NCBI GenBank assembly: GCA_028280955.1
Contig: JANQKU010000081.1
Location: forward strand, 1-53,696
Source: Opitutaceae bacterium
Lineage (GTDB): Bacteria; Verrucomicrobiota; Verrucomicrobiia; Opitutales; Opitutaceae
Reading direction: 5' to 3'
DNA: 53,696 nucleotides
In this document: positions 24,512 through 33,215 of the stretch, piece after piece
Layout: every line of letters begins with the position of its first letter
Numbering within the stretch: position 1 is the first letter of the stretch
The notes under the pieces: generated by a model
Database searches by the model: none
What the model was told of the DNA's origin: nothing
The model's input: the letters and a program-made list of their open reading frames with translations, nothing else
Position numbers and translations under genes: made by a program

Positions 24512-25519
24512 TTATGGTGACCGTCTGTATTCTTTTACGAGAGATTCCACCTCATCAAAAATATTTGCAGGAACAAGATTCCCTCTGATCTCCGGATAAA
24601 ATTGCTTTGTTACCTTCTGCCACTGTTCCATCTTTTGTTCATCCACAGGATGAACTTGTAAATTCCACTTTTCCTGCATCGCTTTTACTGCGAGATTACT
24701 CTCCCTTCGACCGGCTTCTCTAATAGCGATACCCGTTTTTTGCGCTGATTCCAGTAGGGCTGGTTTGAATTCATCAGGAATGCGCTTCCAGCTCCTTTCC
24801 GTAATAACGGCAGCTCCAATCAGAGGCGCCCAGTTGAGATCGAGCATGTTTGGAGCCGGACCAAAGACTTGGCCTGAAAGGGCATAAAAAGGCGGCATCG
24901 GCACAGCCTCAATCAATCCGGTTTGCAAACTGGTTAAAATGTCAGCTGTTTCTAATGGCACAACATTGAATCCGGCCGATTTCATGATGGCCGCTTGTTT
25001 AGGATCACCTGCCCAGGTAAACAGTTTTAATTTCTGAAAATCATCAGGTGTAAGGGCTGGTTTTTTAGTAAAAAACCGAACAAAGCCAACGTCTGTCCAA
25101 AAAAGCACCATGAAACCCTTCTCTTTCATTTTTTGCTCTAATTTCGGTTTCATCTTTTCTGAAACATAATCAAATTCATCCAGATCGTTAAACATCATCG
25201 GCATAACCTGCAAACCTGTCACTGCAGGTTCAATCTGTGATAACCCCGTCCCCGTGAGCAGTCCGGCTTGCGTTTGATTAATGGCCATACGCTCAACCAT
25301 CGCAGATTCTCCACCTTGAATACCCCCCGGATAAATGATGACATTGAGTTCCCCTCCGGAAATCTTACGCCAATCACTGGCCATTCGTTGAAGTGATTTA
25401 TGAAAGGAAGATCCCTTGGGAGCGAGTGTGGTAAGTTTGATCCGTTGTTTGGCGATTACCAGCCCAGGTAAACAAATAAAAAGCAGAAGGATGAAAATGG
25501 ATTTCGTCGGTAGCTTCAT
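24512..25519 (-). CDS. dctP: TRAP transporter substrate-binding protein (DctP family)
   Basis: A 335-residue periplasmic receptor with a signal peptide (IFILLLFICLPGLVIA, cleaved after ~residue 23). The mature part begins KQRIKLTTLAPKGSSFHKSL, typical of DctP-type proteins. It contains the block GGELNVIIYPGGIQGGESAM, followed by the segment around AGLLTGTGLSQIEP and the C-terminal helix EAVPMPPFYALSGQV. The conserved arginine that binds carboxylates in DctP proteins would be near residue 150 (DVGFVRFFTKK), which supports an organic-acid ligand, but this is inference. It is the middle gene of tatT-like/dctP/dctQM on one strand. The ligand is unknown. Confidence 0.92.
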   Translation of the reverse strand: MKLPTKSIFILLLFICLPGLVIAKQRIKLTTLAPKGSSFHKSLQRMASDWRKISGGELNVIIYPGGIQGGESAMVERMAINQTQAGLLTGTGLSQIEPAVTGLQVMPMMFNDLDEFDYVSEKMKPKLEQKMKEKGFMVLFWTDVGFVRFFTKKPALTPDDFQKLKLFTWAGDPKQAAIMKSAGFNVVPLETADILTSLQTGLIEAVPMPPFYALSGQVFGPAPNMLDLNWAPLIGAAVITERSWKRIPDEFKPALLESAQKTGIAIREAGRRESNLAVKAMQEKWNLQVHPVDEQKMEQWQKVTKQFYPEIRGNLVPANIFDEVESLVKEYRRSP

Positions 25520-25594
25520 GATTTTAAATGATCAGATGATGGCCATAGGAGTCATAGCCTTGGCAATCTTAAAACTCGAAAAACAAGGAATCAC

Positions 25595-26518
25595 TCAATT
25601 GAGAAAGAGTAAATCTGTCCGTCCAAGGAGCCAACGAGCTCGTTTTTGATAGATAAGATTTGTCAATCGCCACTCAGGCCGATCGTCAGGATTGATAGCA
25701 AGCGCTTGTTCTAAAAGATTGGTAAATTCTTCTAGATTATTTTCCGGAATAGAAACCGCTTCAGCTAAAGCCAGGTAAGGCGACACCATCTGACCCTTTG
25801 AAAGTTCAATTGCCCGGGAGAAATGTTCACGGGCACGGTCTGCCGGATCGCCTTTGCCTCCCTGTCGGATCATTTCATAGGTAATAAGAAAACTATGGAT
25901 CGCTCCACTATCGTAGCTTTCATCCAGCTGCAAAGCTCTGTCGATCAATGCTTCTACGATAGTGAGATCACTCACCATGACAGGATCGTCAACGGAAAGA
26001 CCGATGGCAGCCAACCAGGAAACTGCAGTCCAGTAGAGAAGGGGAACATCTTCTTTATCAGTGAAAACGACTGCCTCGAGCGGATTACTCCGAAGTAATG
26101 CTTCAAAATCTGGGTTGTCCACAGATAGACCTCTCAACCCATAATTTCGTGCCCTCAGGTAGAGACGTTTGGCTCGTTCCTTGGAAACTTCGGCTGCTTC
26201 GAAGTCTGTATCTTCCAGGATTTCTGCCTCTTGTTGCACAAAAGCGTATCCGTACTGGGTGAATCCACTAGCTGTTGCAAAAAGAAGGCCGGCATGGTCG
26301 GGCGATTCAGCCAACAAGCTCTCCATTAATTTCAAACTGAAAGGAAGTGCCTCTCTGATTAATTCCGGATCATCGTCCGAGCTGAAAGTTGTGCCACCTT
26401 TGGACAGAGCGTCTCCCATTTTGTTAACCGCAAGTTCATTGATCGAACAGCCTGAGAGCAAGGAACATATGGATACAAGAACAATGAGACGTTTAGCCCA
26501 TTTTTTTTGAGGGAACAT
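25595..26518 (-). CDS. TRAP transporter TatT-type lipoprotein
   Basis: A 307-residue lipoprotein when started at the ATG at 26518 (MFPQKKWAKRLIVLVS), with lipobox LLSGC giving the lipidated Cys at about residue 24. The body is helical and ends in TPR-like pairs (ADRAREHFSRAIELSKGQM, FTNLLEQALAINPDD). Together with the DctP and DctQM genes downstream this matches the TatT family known from Treponema pallidum (Tp0956), a trimeric TPR lipoprotein that docks to the TRAP receptor. It therefore probably tethers or assists the periplasmic receptor. The longer frame to 26554 adds 12 unlikely residues. The assignment relies on context plus general sequence character. Confidence 0.85.
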   Translation of the reverse strand: MFPQKKWAKRLIVLVSICSLLSGCSINELAVNKMGDALSKGGTTFSSDDDPELIREALPFSLKLMESLLAESPDHAGLLFATASGFTQYGYAFVQQEAEILEDTDFEAAEVSKERAKRLYLRARNYGLRGLSVDNPDFEALLRSNPLEAVVFTDKEDVPLLYWTAVSWLAAIGLSVDDPVMVSDLTIVEALIDRALQLDESYDSGAIHSFLITYEMIRQGGKGDPADRAREHFSRAIELSKGQMVSPYLALAEAVSIPENNLEEFTNLLEQALAINPDDRPEWRLTNLIYQKRARWLLGRTDLLFLN

Positions 26519-26576
26519 ATCGTATGGGGTACTAAGAAGATACAGATGATTCAAGAATGAAGTGGATAACCTACTC

Positions 26577-27455
26577 TTAACTTCCGTTACGTCGCTTCTT
26601 TTTAGTCAATTCGATTTTTGGAGATTTATAGTAATGCAGGCGAAGTTTCGCCGTTCCGATGGCAATCTTCACTTCAAGCAAAACAGGAAGTCTGATATCA
26701 TCGTTGGTAATCCAGACGGCGACACGTCCACCATCTGCTAAAATTCCGGAAGGACGAAATTCCATTCGAGGAACGAGTTTAAACGCTTCTTTTTTTCCAA
26801 AAGCAGTAGAAATCTTTTTCTTTTCGACAACATCAATATCGGCAAGATAGACTTTGCCATCGCCCGCAATGAGAATAGGGTAGGAGTTACCGACTTCCAG
26901 ATCCCAGGCTCTTGCCTGTAAAAGAGCCGAAATAAAATCAAGGGGATGAGAGTAAGGCAATTTAATTGAGGCGTTTTGATTGGGATCAGCTTCACTTCTA
27001 AAATGAAGAAAATTCCCTTCGTAATCGATCTCAGTTATATTCCGGCCCTTTTTTTTCCCAGCCTGTCCTTCCGCATCAATCCAAAGTAGACGCCATTCTA
27101 TGGGATCAAGATAAGTGCTAGCGTTTGCATCAACCCCATACAAGGCCCGTATGAATCCAGAAGTTTGGAAAGAAGTCTTCAAATGGAACACTTCTTTATC
27201 CTCCCGCTCCACCATGTTTGTTTTAACATTTATCTTTCCCACATTTCGAAAGATTCCCCAACCCGCTTTAAAGCGATATTCTTCTCCGGAAACAAATGCA
27301 TGAGCTCTTTCTTCCGGCGTGGGAAAGGTTACCTCCGGCCATGGCTCTTCCTCAACAGACTCATTCCCCCATAATATCAGGTTATAAAAACCAGACAGAG
27401 TCAAAAAACAGTGGAAACAAATTCTTGAAAGAAGTGAGGACATATCAGGAATCAT
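26577..27455 (-). CDS. DUF3108 domain-containing protein
   Basis: A 292-residue protein with an N-terminal hydrophobic segment (ICFHCFLTLSGFYNLIL) that is probably a signal peptide, so it acts in the periplasm or outer membrane. Residues ~55-285 have the DUF3108 pattern: YRFKAGWGIFRNVGKINV, then alternating strands including the ASTYLDPIEWRLLW and MEFRPSGILADGGRVAVWIT blocks, ending in IGTAKLRLHYYK. The basic Lys/Arg cluster at the C-terminus (KKKRRNGS) is unusual. It lies 58 bases upstream of the tatT-like gene on the same strand and could share its transcript. The function of the family is not known. Confidence 0.87.
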   Translation of the reverse strand: MIPDMSSLLSRICFHCFLTLSGFYNLILWGNESVEEEPWPEVTFPTPEERAHAFVSGEEYRFKAGWGIFRNVGKINVKTNMVEREDKEVFHLKTSFQTSGFIRALYGVDANASTYLDPIEWRLLWIDAEGQAGKKKGRNITEIDYEGNFLHFRSEADPNQNASIKLPYSHPLDFISALLQARAWDLEVGNSYPILIAGDGKVYLADIDVVEKKKISTAFGKKEAFKLVPRMEFRPSGILADGGRVAVWITNDDIRLPVLLEVKIAIGTAKLRLHYYKSPKIELTKKKRRNGS

Positions 27456-27783
27456 GGGACAGTAAATCCTACGTATTGTTCTAGAAAATAACTAAATCAA
27501 ACGAAAGACTTCGATCCTTCAGCTCAAGACAATTTGCCTAAAAACGATATCATTCATAGAACCCAACAGTGGTTTCTGGAGAGAAAATAACTAATGGCCA
27601 GAAGTTTAAACGAATAACAGAGAGCTGCCTAACCTCTCATAATGAGCAATTTAAATGTCTCCGGTTTTCGTGTTGGGTTTATAAAATCATTCCAAATCGT
27701 TGTACGAGGAGAGCATTATATTTTTAAATTCAGTATCGCTTACCAAAGAATCGTACAGTCTTTATTGTTTTACATCGAGGCTT
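27456..27783. other. Gene-poor AT-rich stretch with a 13-base direct repeat
   Basis: No credible gene is seen in these ~330 bases. The 13-mer AGAAAATAACTAA occurs at 27483-27495 and 27582-27594. An 8-base inverted pair, AACCCAAC (about 27560) and GTTGGGTT (about 27671), flanks the second copy. The plus-strand frame across 27642-27929 looks like an antisense shadow of the next gene. Confidence 0.4.
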
Positions 27784-28032
27784 TTAAACAGCACGAAACC
27801 AAAGATCCTCTCCTTTTTCATGAATTTTCTCGGGTATACCGAAATGTTCAGAAAATGCTGTTAATTGTTCTTGAGTTAAGGATCCTAGAGAATGATTTCG
27901 CATTTCATCCGATAAACTTTCAGTATTAAGCTGAGTGCGTAACTGAAGTATACTTTGCCAGGTTCGGTAGTTGTTCCCTTTTTTTTGTTCCTCAAGCCAA
28001 TGAATCAGGTCGTATAATTCTGAAACGTCCAT
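27784..28032 (-). CDS. Small hypothetical protein
   Basis: An 82-residue protein starting MDVSELYDLIHWLEEQKKG, with AAAAGGAT 5 bases ahead of the ATG, one of the clearer ribosome binding sites in this region. The sequence is soluble and helical (two amphipathic helices, residues 3-18 and ~25-60), and ends with EKGEDLWFRAV. It stands alone between two non-coding gaps of more than 300 bases. I recognise no family; the start context and the amino acid composition support a real gene. It could be a small regulatory or toxin-antitoxin-like protein, but nothing in the sequence shows this. Confidence 0.5.
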   Translation of the reverse strand: MDVSELYDLIHWLEEQKKGNNYRTWQSILQLRTQLNTESLSDEMRNHSLGSLTQEQLTAFSEHFGIPEKIHEKGEDLWFRAV

Positions 28033-28411
28033 AATTTATCCTTTTACTGCAACTGATGTTAATAATGAATTTTCAGGTATATGTTTCAGTAATGGGGGGT
28101 TTCCTAAAAACATATGCTTTTGTTTTCATCTATTATTCACAAAAGATAGAAAAAAATTGTTAATCAACAAATGGAAAACTTACCTGAATTTAGGTAGCCT
28201 CTAAAGAGGGTTTTACTTACTAATGAATCCGTGTTTTCCTCTATGACATAACAACTATCTGCTGATTAAGAAAAGGGAACAACCCAATGAAAGGGATTTG
28301 GTTGGTATTCCATGCTCACCATAACTGAAGAAGGAATCGAGATAAATTTGTTCAATAAAGTGAAATACTCATCGATCAATCGTATTCAGTTTATTCTACA
28401 TGAATTGAAAA
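28033..28411. other. Intergenic stretch without a convincing gene
   Basis: About 380 AT-rich bases between two minus-strand genes. Several short frames exist (for example one of 40 codons from ATG 28312 on the plus strand) but none has a good start context. It should hold the promoter of the 27784-28032 gene. No structured RNA or long repeat was recognised. Confidence 0.4.
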
Positions 28412-28981
28412 TCAGTCTTCTCTATCTGGATTAATTCTGATGTTTGTGTGGAATCCGGTGTTTTCGACTAAATCCTCTAAATCTCGAAGCGCCTCTGATT
28501 CTTCCATCAGTTTTGGGGTAATTTCCGCGCCATGATCGAGTATATTTATTCCACTCTTCTCCAATTTAATGTAGATCATTTTTTCGAGGGTTATATCCAA
28601 TTCAATCGGATATTTACCTTTTCTCAGTTTGATCCCGGAACCCCATACAGGGATTTCCTTCACTTTTGAAACAGTGAAAAGATGTTTGCCGATAGGGAGA
28701 TCGATATAACTAAATGTTTTTCCCCGGAAAACATAAACTCTGTCATCAATGGTCAAAAGGTCGACATAACCTGTTGAATTGTTTATATTGGGACCACCTT
28801 CAACCATATAGATGATAACACGATTTTCATCTGCCCGTGGAGGCTCCCAATCACTACTGACCTCTGGGTATCCATTTCCTATATAGGCAGTACGAGTGAT
28901 CACTCCGGAACATCCCGTAAGAGCACATACAATCAGTAGCCAAACGAGGCGCAACCAGCGTCTTCTGCAAGTGGGTCTCAT
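28412..28981 (-). CDS. DUF2846-like lipoprotein
   Basis: A 189-residue predicted lipoprotein. Start 28981 is chosen because AAGGA lies 8 bases upstream, whereas the ATG at 28987 would be only 2 bases from it. The leader MRPTCRRRWLRLVWLLIVCA ends in the lipobox LTGC. The mature domain has ENRVIIYMVEGG, DDRVYVFRGKTFSYIDLPIG and KHLFTVSK, the strand pattern of DUF2846-type small periplasmic lipoproteins. The C-terminal ~40 residues form an acidic helix. No function is known for the family. It is separated from the next upstream gene by 121 bases and probably has its own promoter. Confidence 0.72.
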   Translation of the reverse strand: MRPTCRRRWLRLVWLLIVCALTGCSGVITRTAYIGNGYPEVSSDWEPPRADENRVIIYMVEGGPNINNSTGYVDLLTIDDRVYVFRGKTFSYIDLPIGKHLFTVSKVKEIPVWGSGIKLRKGKYPIELDITLEKMIYIKLEKSGINILDHGAEITPKLMEESEALRDLEDLVENTGFHTNIRINPDRED

Positions 28982-29102
28982 AAGCATGATCCTTAAAAGA
29001 CGTTAAACTTCAGTCAATGTTACATTGAATTGCTCACTGCGATTCAGTTGTAAGAGACGAGCAGGATTATTAGGACAAGATTTTTCTGAGATAATCTTCA
29101 GG

Positions 29103-29999
29103 TTATTCACCTGGATATCTGAGAGTTTTATGGGGCATCAATCCTTTTTTCGCTACGTAATAAGCTTTCAACGCATCCAGTGGATGAAAAAACAGAAAAA
29201 TCACTATGATTAAAAAAATCCCGCCTTCAATACTTCCATTGATCTTTATTTCTTCAAGCGTCACAATGACAACGCTCATCCAGATATAAAGCATAAACAA
29301 TAATTCAAACACTCCCAGCATTCTCGAGCCCAGGTATAAATCACCCAGCCCAGGCATGATGAGCGATAAATAAGCGGCTTTTTTAGGACGTTTGAATTCA
29401 AGGTCACAGCCAGGACAATTTCTTGGAATATTAAGTATCTCGGTAAAGCATCTTGGGCACATCTTTCGAATTGTTTGCGCCGATTTATTTTTAGCTGCAG
29501 TGGTATCAATCACTGAGTTCAGAAAATCCCTCAGATAAACTCTATCTTTTTTCGGGATCTTTGTAAAAACCAGCGACTTGCCATTAGTGAACTTGATGGC
29601 GAGAGACCCCAATAGACTGGATTTTATATTCCTTATATTCGAGTACTCAATACATCCAATGAAAGTCCCACGTTCTTTTTTATTTTTGAGATGGATCAAC
29701 AATATTTTTTTCGACGTAAAAACAAAAGCTGTTTGATTGTAGTAGTGGGCAGCCCATCCGATAAAGAAAATTTCGAAATTCCGAACCCTTAATCCACTTG
29801 TGATATAGTAAACAATTTCATCAGATTGAGTAGCAGCCTGGATAGCTGGGTCAATTAATTTGAGCAGCTTCAATTTTCTTTTGGCAAGTCGTCTTTCTCC
29901 GAATTTTTCTTGTTTGATAAAATTATTGAATTCGTATTTTGGGTGTTCCGAATTTCCCTCAAGAAGCTCTTGAGCAGTCTTCATTTCCTTTATTTTCAT
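29103..29999 (-). CDS. Membrane protein with PH-like domain and zinc ribbon
   Basis: A 298-residue protein of three parts. Residues ~55-165 resemble a bacterial PH-like fold (AFVFTSKKILLIHLKNKK, IEYSNIRNIKSSLLGSLAI). A four-cysteine zinc ribbon follows at about residues 180-200 (CPRC and CPGC knuckles). The C-terminal ~90 residues contain two or three hydrophobic helices with LSLIMPGLGDLYLGSRMLG, a Gly-rich turn seen in TM2- and DUF5683-type small membrane proteins. It is probably an inner-membrane protein with the ribbon in the cytosol. The combination is not one I can name. It lies between the DUF2846-like lipoprotein and lepB genes, all on one strand. Confidence 0.65.
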   Translation of the reverse strand: MKIKEMKTAQELLEGNSEHPKYEFNNFIKQEKFGERRLAKRKLKLLKLIDPAIQAATQSDEIVYYITSGLRVRNFEIFFIGWAAHYYNQTAFVFTSKKILLIHLKNKKERGTFIGCIEYSNIRNIKSSLLGSLAIKFTNGKSLVFTKIPKKDRVYLRDFLNSVIDTTAAKNKSAQTIRKMCPRCFTEILNIPRNCPGCDLEFKRPKKAAYLSLIMPGLGDLYLGSRMLGVFELLFMLYIWMSVVIVTLEEIKINGSIEGGIFLIIVIFLFFHPLDALKAYYVAKKGLMPHKTLRYPGE

Positions 30000-30048
30000 A
30001 TCTTAATGCTAAGACGCTACTAGAACTACACCAGTTGTGATAGATTGC

Positions 30049-30753
30049 TTAATCTAACGGGGTGAAAAATCGTCCGAGCCTTGGTTGATACTTATCCAGT
30101 TTATTAAAAGAAGCGATTATGTTGGTAGCTCTTCCAATAATGAGTCTGCGTTCTGCAAAACCAAAAAAACGTGAATCTTCGCTGACATCACGATTGTCGC
30201 CCATAATAAAATACTGACCTTCCGGAACAATCATTTTATGAAAACTCCTCTTATCTGTCGGAACACTGGGAATACTCATAACCGCATGTCTTCTTCCCAG
30301 CAAATCCTCTTCCGCAAAGACTGACTGATTTCTGAGTTCCGGCATTAAATCCTTGGTGATCTCCATCGGCAATTCAGAATAGTTCACTTGTTGATTATTA
30401 ATGAATAACACATTGTTTTTCATTTCTATTTCATCGCCGGGTAATCCGATCACCCTTTTAATCAATCGTGTTCCATCTTTTGGCGAAAACAAAACGACAA
30501 TATCGCCTCTTTCGGGATCTGACCATTGTTTCACCCGATAGAGAGTTAGCGGAAAGCGCAGATCATAAGCCAATTTGTCCACATAGACTAGATCACCTTC
30601 TAAAATAGATGGATTCATAGAACCGCTGGGAACCCAATTCCAATCGGCAAAACTTGATCTAATCGGTATGAGGACAAGCACCACAAAAAGAATCAGCCAA
30701 CGCCATTCTACCCACTGATTCTCTAGAAATTGCCTGGTTTTTTCTTTAATCAT
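30049..30753 (-). CDS. lepB: Signal peptidase I
   Basis: A 234-residue serine/lysine protease that removes signal peptides from secreted proteins at the inner membrane. The start at 30753 is favoured by AAAGGG about 9 bases upstream; the frame extends to 30780. One membrane helix (residues ~17-33) precedes box B, VPSGSMNPS, with nucleophile Ser45. Box D, RLIKRVIGLPGDEI, carries the general base Lys99, and box E, GDNRDVSEDSRFFG, follows. All catalytic parts are present. It can process the several secreted proteins encoded nearby, but there is no specific operon partner. No second signal peptidase is in the window. Confidence 0.93.
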   Translation of the reverse strand: MIKEKTRQFLENQWVEWRWLILFVVLVLIPIRSSFADWNWVPSGSMNPSILEGDLVYVDKLAYDLRFPLTLYRVKQWSDPERGDIVVLFSPKDGTRLIKRVIGLPGDEIEMKNNVLFINNQQVNYSELPMEITKDLMPELRNQSVFAEEDLLGRRHAVMSIPSVPTDKRSFHKMIVPEGQYFIMGDNRDVSEDSRFFGFAERRLIIGRATNIIASFNKLDKYQPRLGRFFTPLD

Positions 30754-30954
30754 TTTACAGCCCTTTGGGAAATGTCGCATGTCAGCAAAGAGATTTTACT
30801 TTGTCAACGGAAGAGGGGATACCTTACTTTCTCAAAGGAACGATTTAGAGGGAAATTTCGTTGGTTCTAATTGTTCCGCATTTCGTATTGGGTTTTACTA
30901 AAACAGGAGATGAGGAATACGAATCAAGTTTCCTCAACTACTTTGCCGTGTAGA

Positions 30955-31176
30955 TTAATTTCTAATGTTTTTGATATCGATTTCGGTATCTTTGGAAATC
31001 TTATTCAACAATCCTGGACCGATTGTTTCGCTGCCATGAACAGGAACAGTTGTGGCTCTTCCGTCAGAATGCTTGAGAAAATGGTGACTTCCTTTAATTC
31101 TTAATACTTTAAACCCAAGCTTACCCAATACTTTTATTAATTCTTTTCCGGTAAACTTGGGATATTTGGTGCTCAT
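30955..31176 (-). CDS. hicA: HicA-type toxin (mRNA interferase)
   Basis: A 73-residue HicA-family protein. The double-stranded RNA-binding-like fold is indicated by GKELIKVLGKLGFKVLRIKG followed by SHHFLKH, where the first His of the GSHH motif is the catalytic residue in known HicA toxins. It continues with ATTVPVHGSETIGPGLLNKI, typical of the family. It cleaves mRNA when not bound by antitoxin. The gene overlaps hicB by 4 bases, in the order antitoxin then toxin on the minus strand. The sequence is intact, with no frameshift or missing residue. Confidence 0.92.
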   Translation of the reverse strand: MSTKYPKFTGKELIKVLGKLGFKVLRIKGSHHFLKHSDGRATTVPVHGSETIGPGLLNKISKDTEIDIKNIRN

Positions 31177-31388
31177 CCCTCAACTGCAACTTTTTGAATT
31201 CCCACGAATTCGTTTGGTTCCTCTGTAGGACCATACTCTTCCAAACATAATTCTATTACTTCTTTTGTTCTTTCGAGCAACTGATCGAGACTACGAGCTT
31301 GAGTGTGGCAGCCGTGCAATTCAGGAACACTTGCCACCAAGTATCCTTCAGAATCTTTTTCGATGACTACGTTAAACTCTTTTTTCAT
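31173..31388 (-). CDS. hicB: HicB-type antitoxin
   Basis: A 71-residue HicB-family antitoxin, starting at the ATG at 31388 (KKEFNVVIEKDSEGY); the frame to 31415 adds 9 residues not usual in the family. The degraded RNase-H-like core is seen in VASVPELHGCHTQARSLDQL, followed by TKEVIELCLEE. The C-terminus is short and lacks an evident ribbon-helix-helix or helix-turn-helix DNA-binding domain, so autoregulation may be weak or absent. Together with hicA it makes a complete module placed between lepB and the P-II fusion gene. Confidence 0.88.
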   Translation of the reverse strand: MKKEFNVVIEKDSEGYLVASVPELHGCHTQARSLDQLLERTKEVIELCLEEYGPTEEPNEFVGIQKVAVEG

Positions 31389-31577
31389 AACATGGAATTT
31401 ATTGCATAGGCGCAAATTCGCAAGATTTCTTTATTCATCGATTTTTGCATAACATCTGAGGTTTAGCACGACGGCAGCTGTTGTTACCACCAATTGGGTT
31501 TGCCCAATCAGCCTTAAGTTGAGTTTTCGTTCCGTCTGGAATGTGATTCATGCGTTCATTAATACCGAAATACTAAT

Positions 31578-32600
<1,023 letters not shown>

Positions 32601-32917
32601 CTAGGATATATTATGTTGGATGTGAAGGAACTCTCGCAAGTAACTCCGCCGAGATATTTCAAGGACAATATGAGGAGATCCTGCATATCATGAATAAAAA
32701 TCATGTAATTTTGCTTACATAAAACATGAATTGAGAAGATTTTATAATTTAATTTGGCGAATTTTGTTCCCTCTATTTTCATTCCATCCTCTCGGTAAGA
32801 GTCATTTCGTCAAAAAGGGATCTTTTTGTCAATTGAAGAGGGTACAGTTATTAACTGTGTAAACAAAGGAAAGGTCCGACAGACGCATCTGCTCACGCAT
32901 CAGGCCGATTTTGTTAG

Positions 32918-33058
32918 TTATCCCGATTGAACAAGCTCCCATGATGAGGTGGCAATCTGTCGATTGTTCTTGGGATCAAGGAAACGCTCCAGGACTACAA
33001 TACCTGGCTGAAGAGCGAGTTCATATCTGACCAGAGCAAGGAATTTACCTACAGGCAT
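32918..33058 (-). pseudogene. Short coding remnant next to tRNA-Arg (46 residues from ATG)
   Basis: On the minus strand an ATG at 33058 opens a 46-codon frame (MPVGKFLALVRYELALQPG, then LERFLDPKNNRQIA) ending at 32918. The same frame continues upstream with protein-like sequence (HLTEATGQWKR) up to a stop close to the tRNA at 33112. The codon choice looks coding and is richer in G+C than the flanking DNA. It could be a small gene, but the lack of a proper 5' end suggests the tail of a larger gene lost at the tRNA locus. No family was recognised. Confidence 0.4.
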
Positions 33059-33111
33059 CCTTTTCCATTGACCTGTTGCCTCTGTTAAGTGATTCAAATG
33101 CCCTTACCCGT

Positions 33112-33188
33112 GCGTCAGTAGCTCAGTTGGATAGAGCAGCGGATTTCTAATCCGCGGGTCGGGGGTTCGAATCCCTCCTGACGTGCCA
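33112..33188 (+). tRNA. tRNA-Arg, anticodon TCT
   Basis: A 77-base tRNA with acceptor stem GCGTCAG/CTGACGT (one G-T pair) and the CCA end encoded. The anticodon stem GCGGA/TCCGC has loop TTTCTAA, giving anticodon TCT, which reads AGA. The T-loop is GGTTCGAATCC and the D-arm has AGCTCAGTTGGATAGAGC. It is a typical elongator tRNA. Its position beside the gene remnant and the P-II/hicBA genes is notable, but no duplicated 3' end (att site) was seen. Confidence 0.96.
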
Positions 33189-33215
33189 TTTTAAAGGAAA
33201 GAATGGGGTAATCGA

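Noticed and set aside
27620-27680. GCCTAAC and GTTGGGT resembling the ends of an attC site
   Set aside because: The spacing and inner inverted repeats do not fit an attC stem, and the motif is short enough to occur by chance.
27642-27929. A 95-codon plus-strand frame with ATG
   Set aside because: It overlaps the minus-strand 27784-28032 gene, which has a better ribosome binding site, and its product is rich in Phe/Ile runs typical of antisense translation of AT-rich DNA.
31430-31577. Integron-like core sites (GCATAAC) in the gap between hicB and the P-II fusion gene
   Set aside because: The motif occurs once and no properly paired second core or L-box symmetry could be built, and there is no integron integrase.
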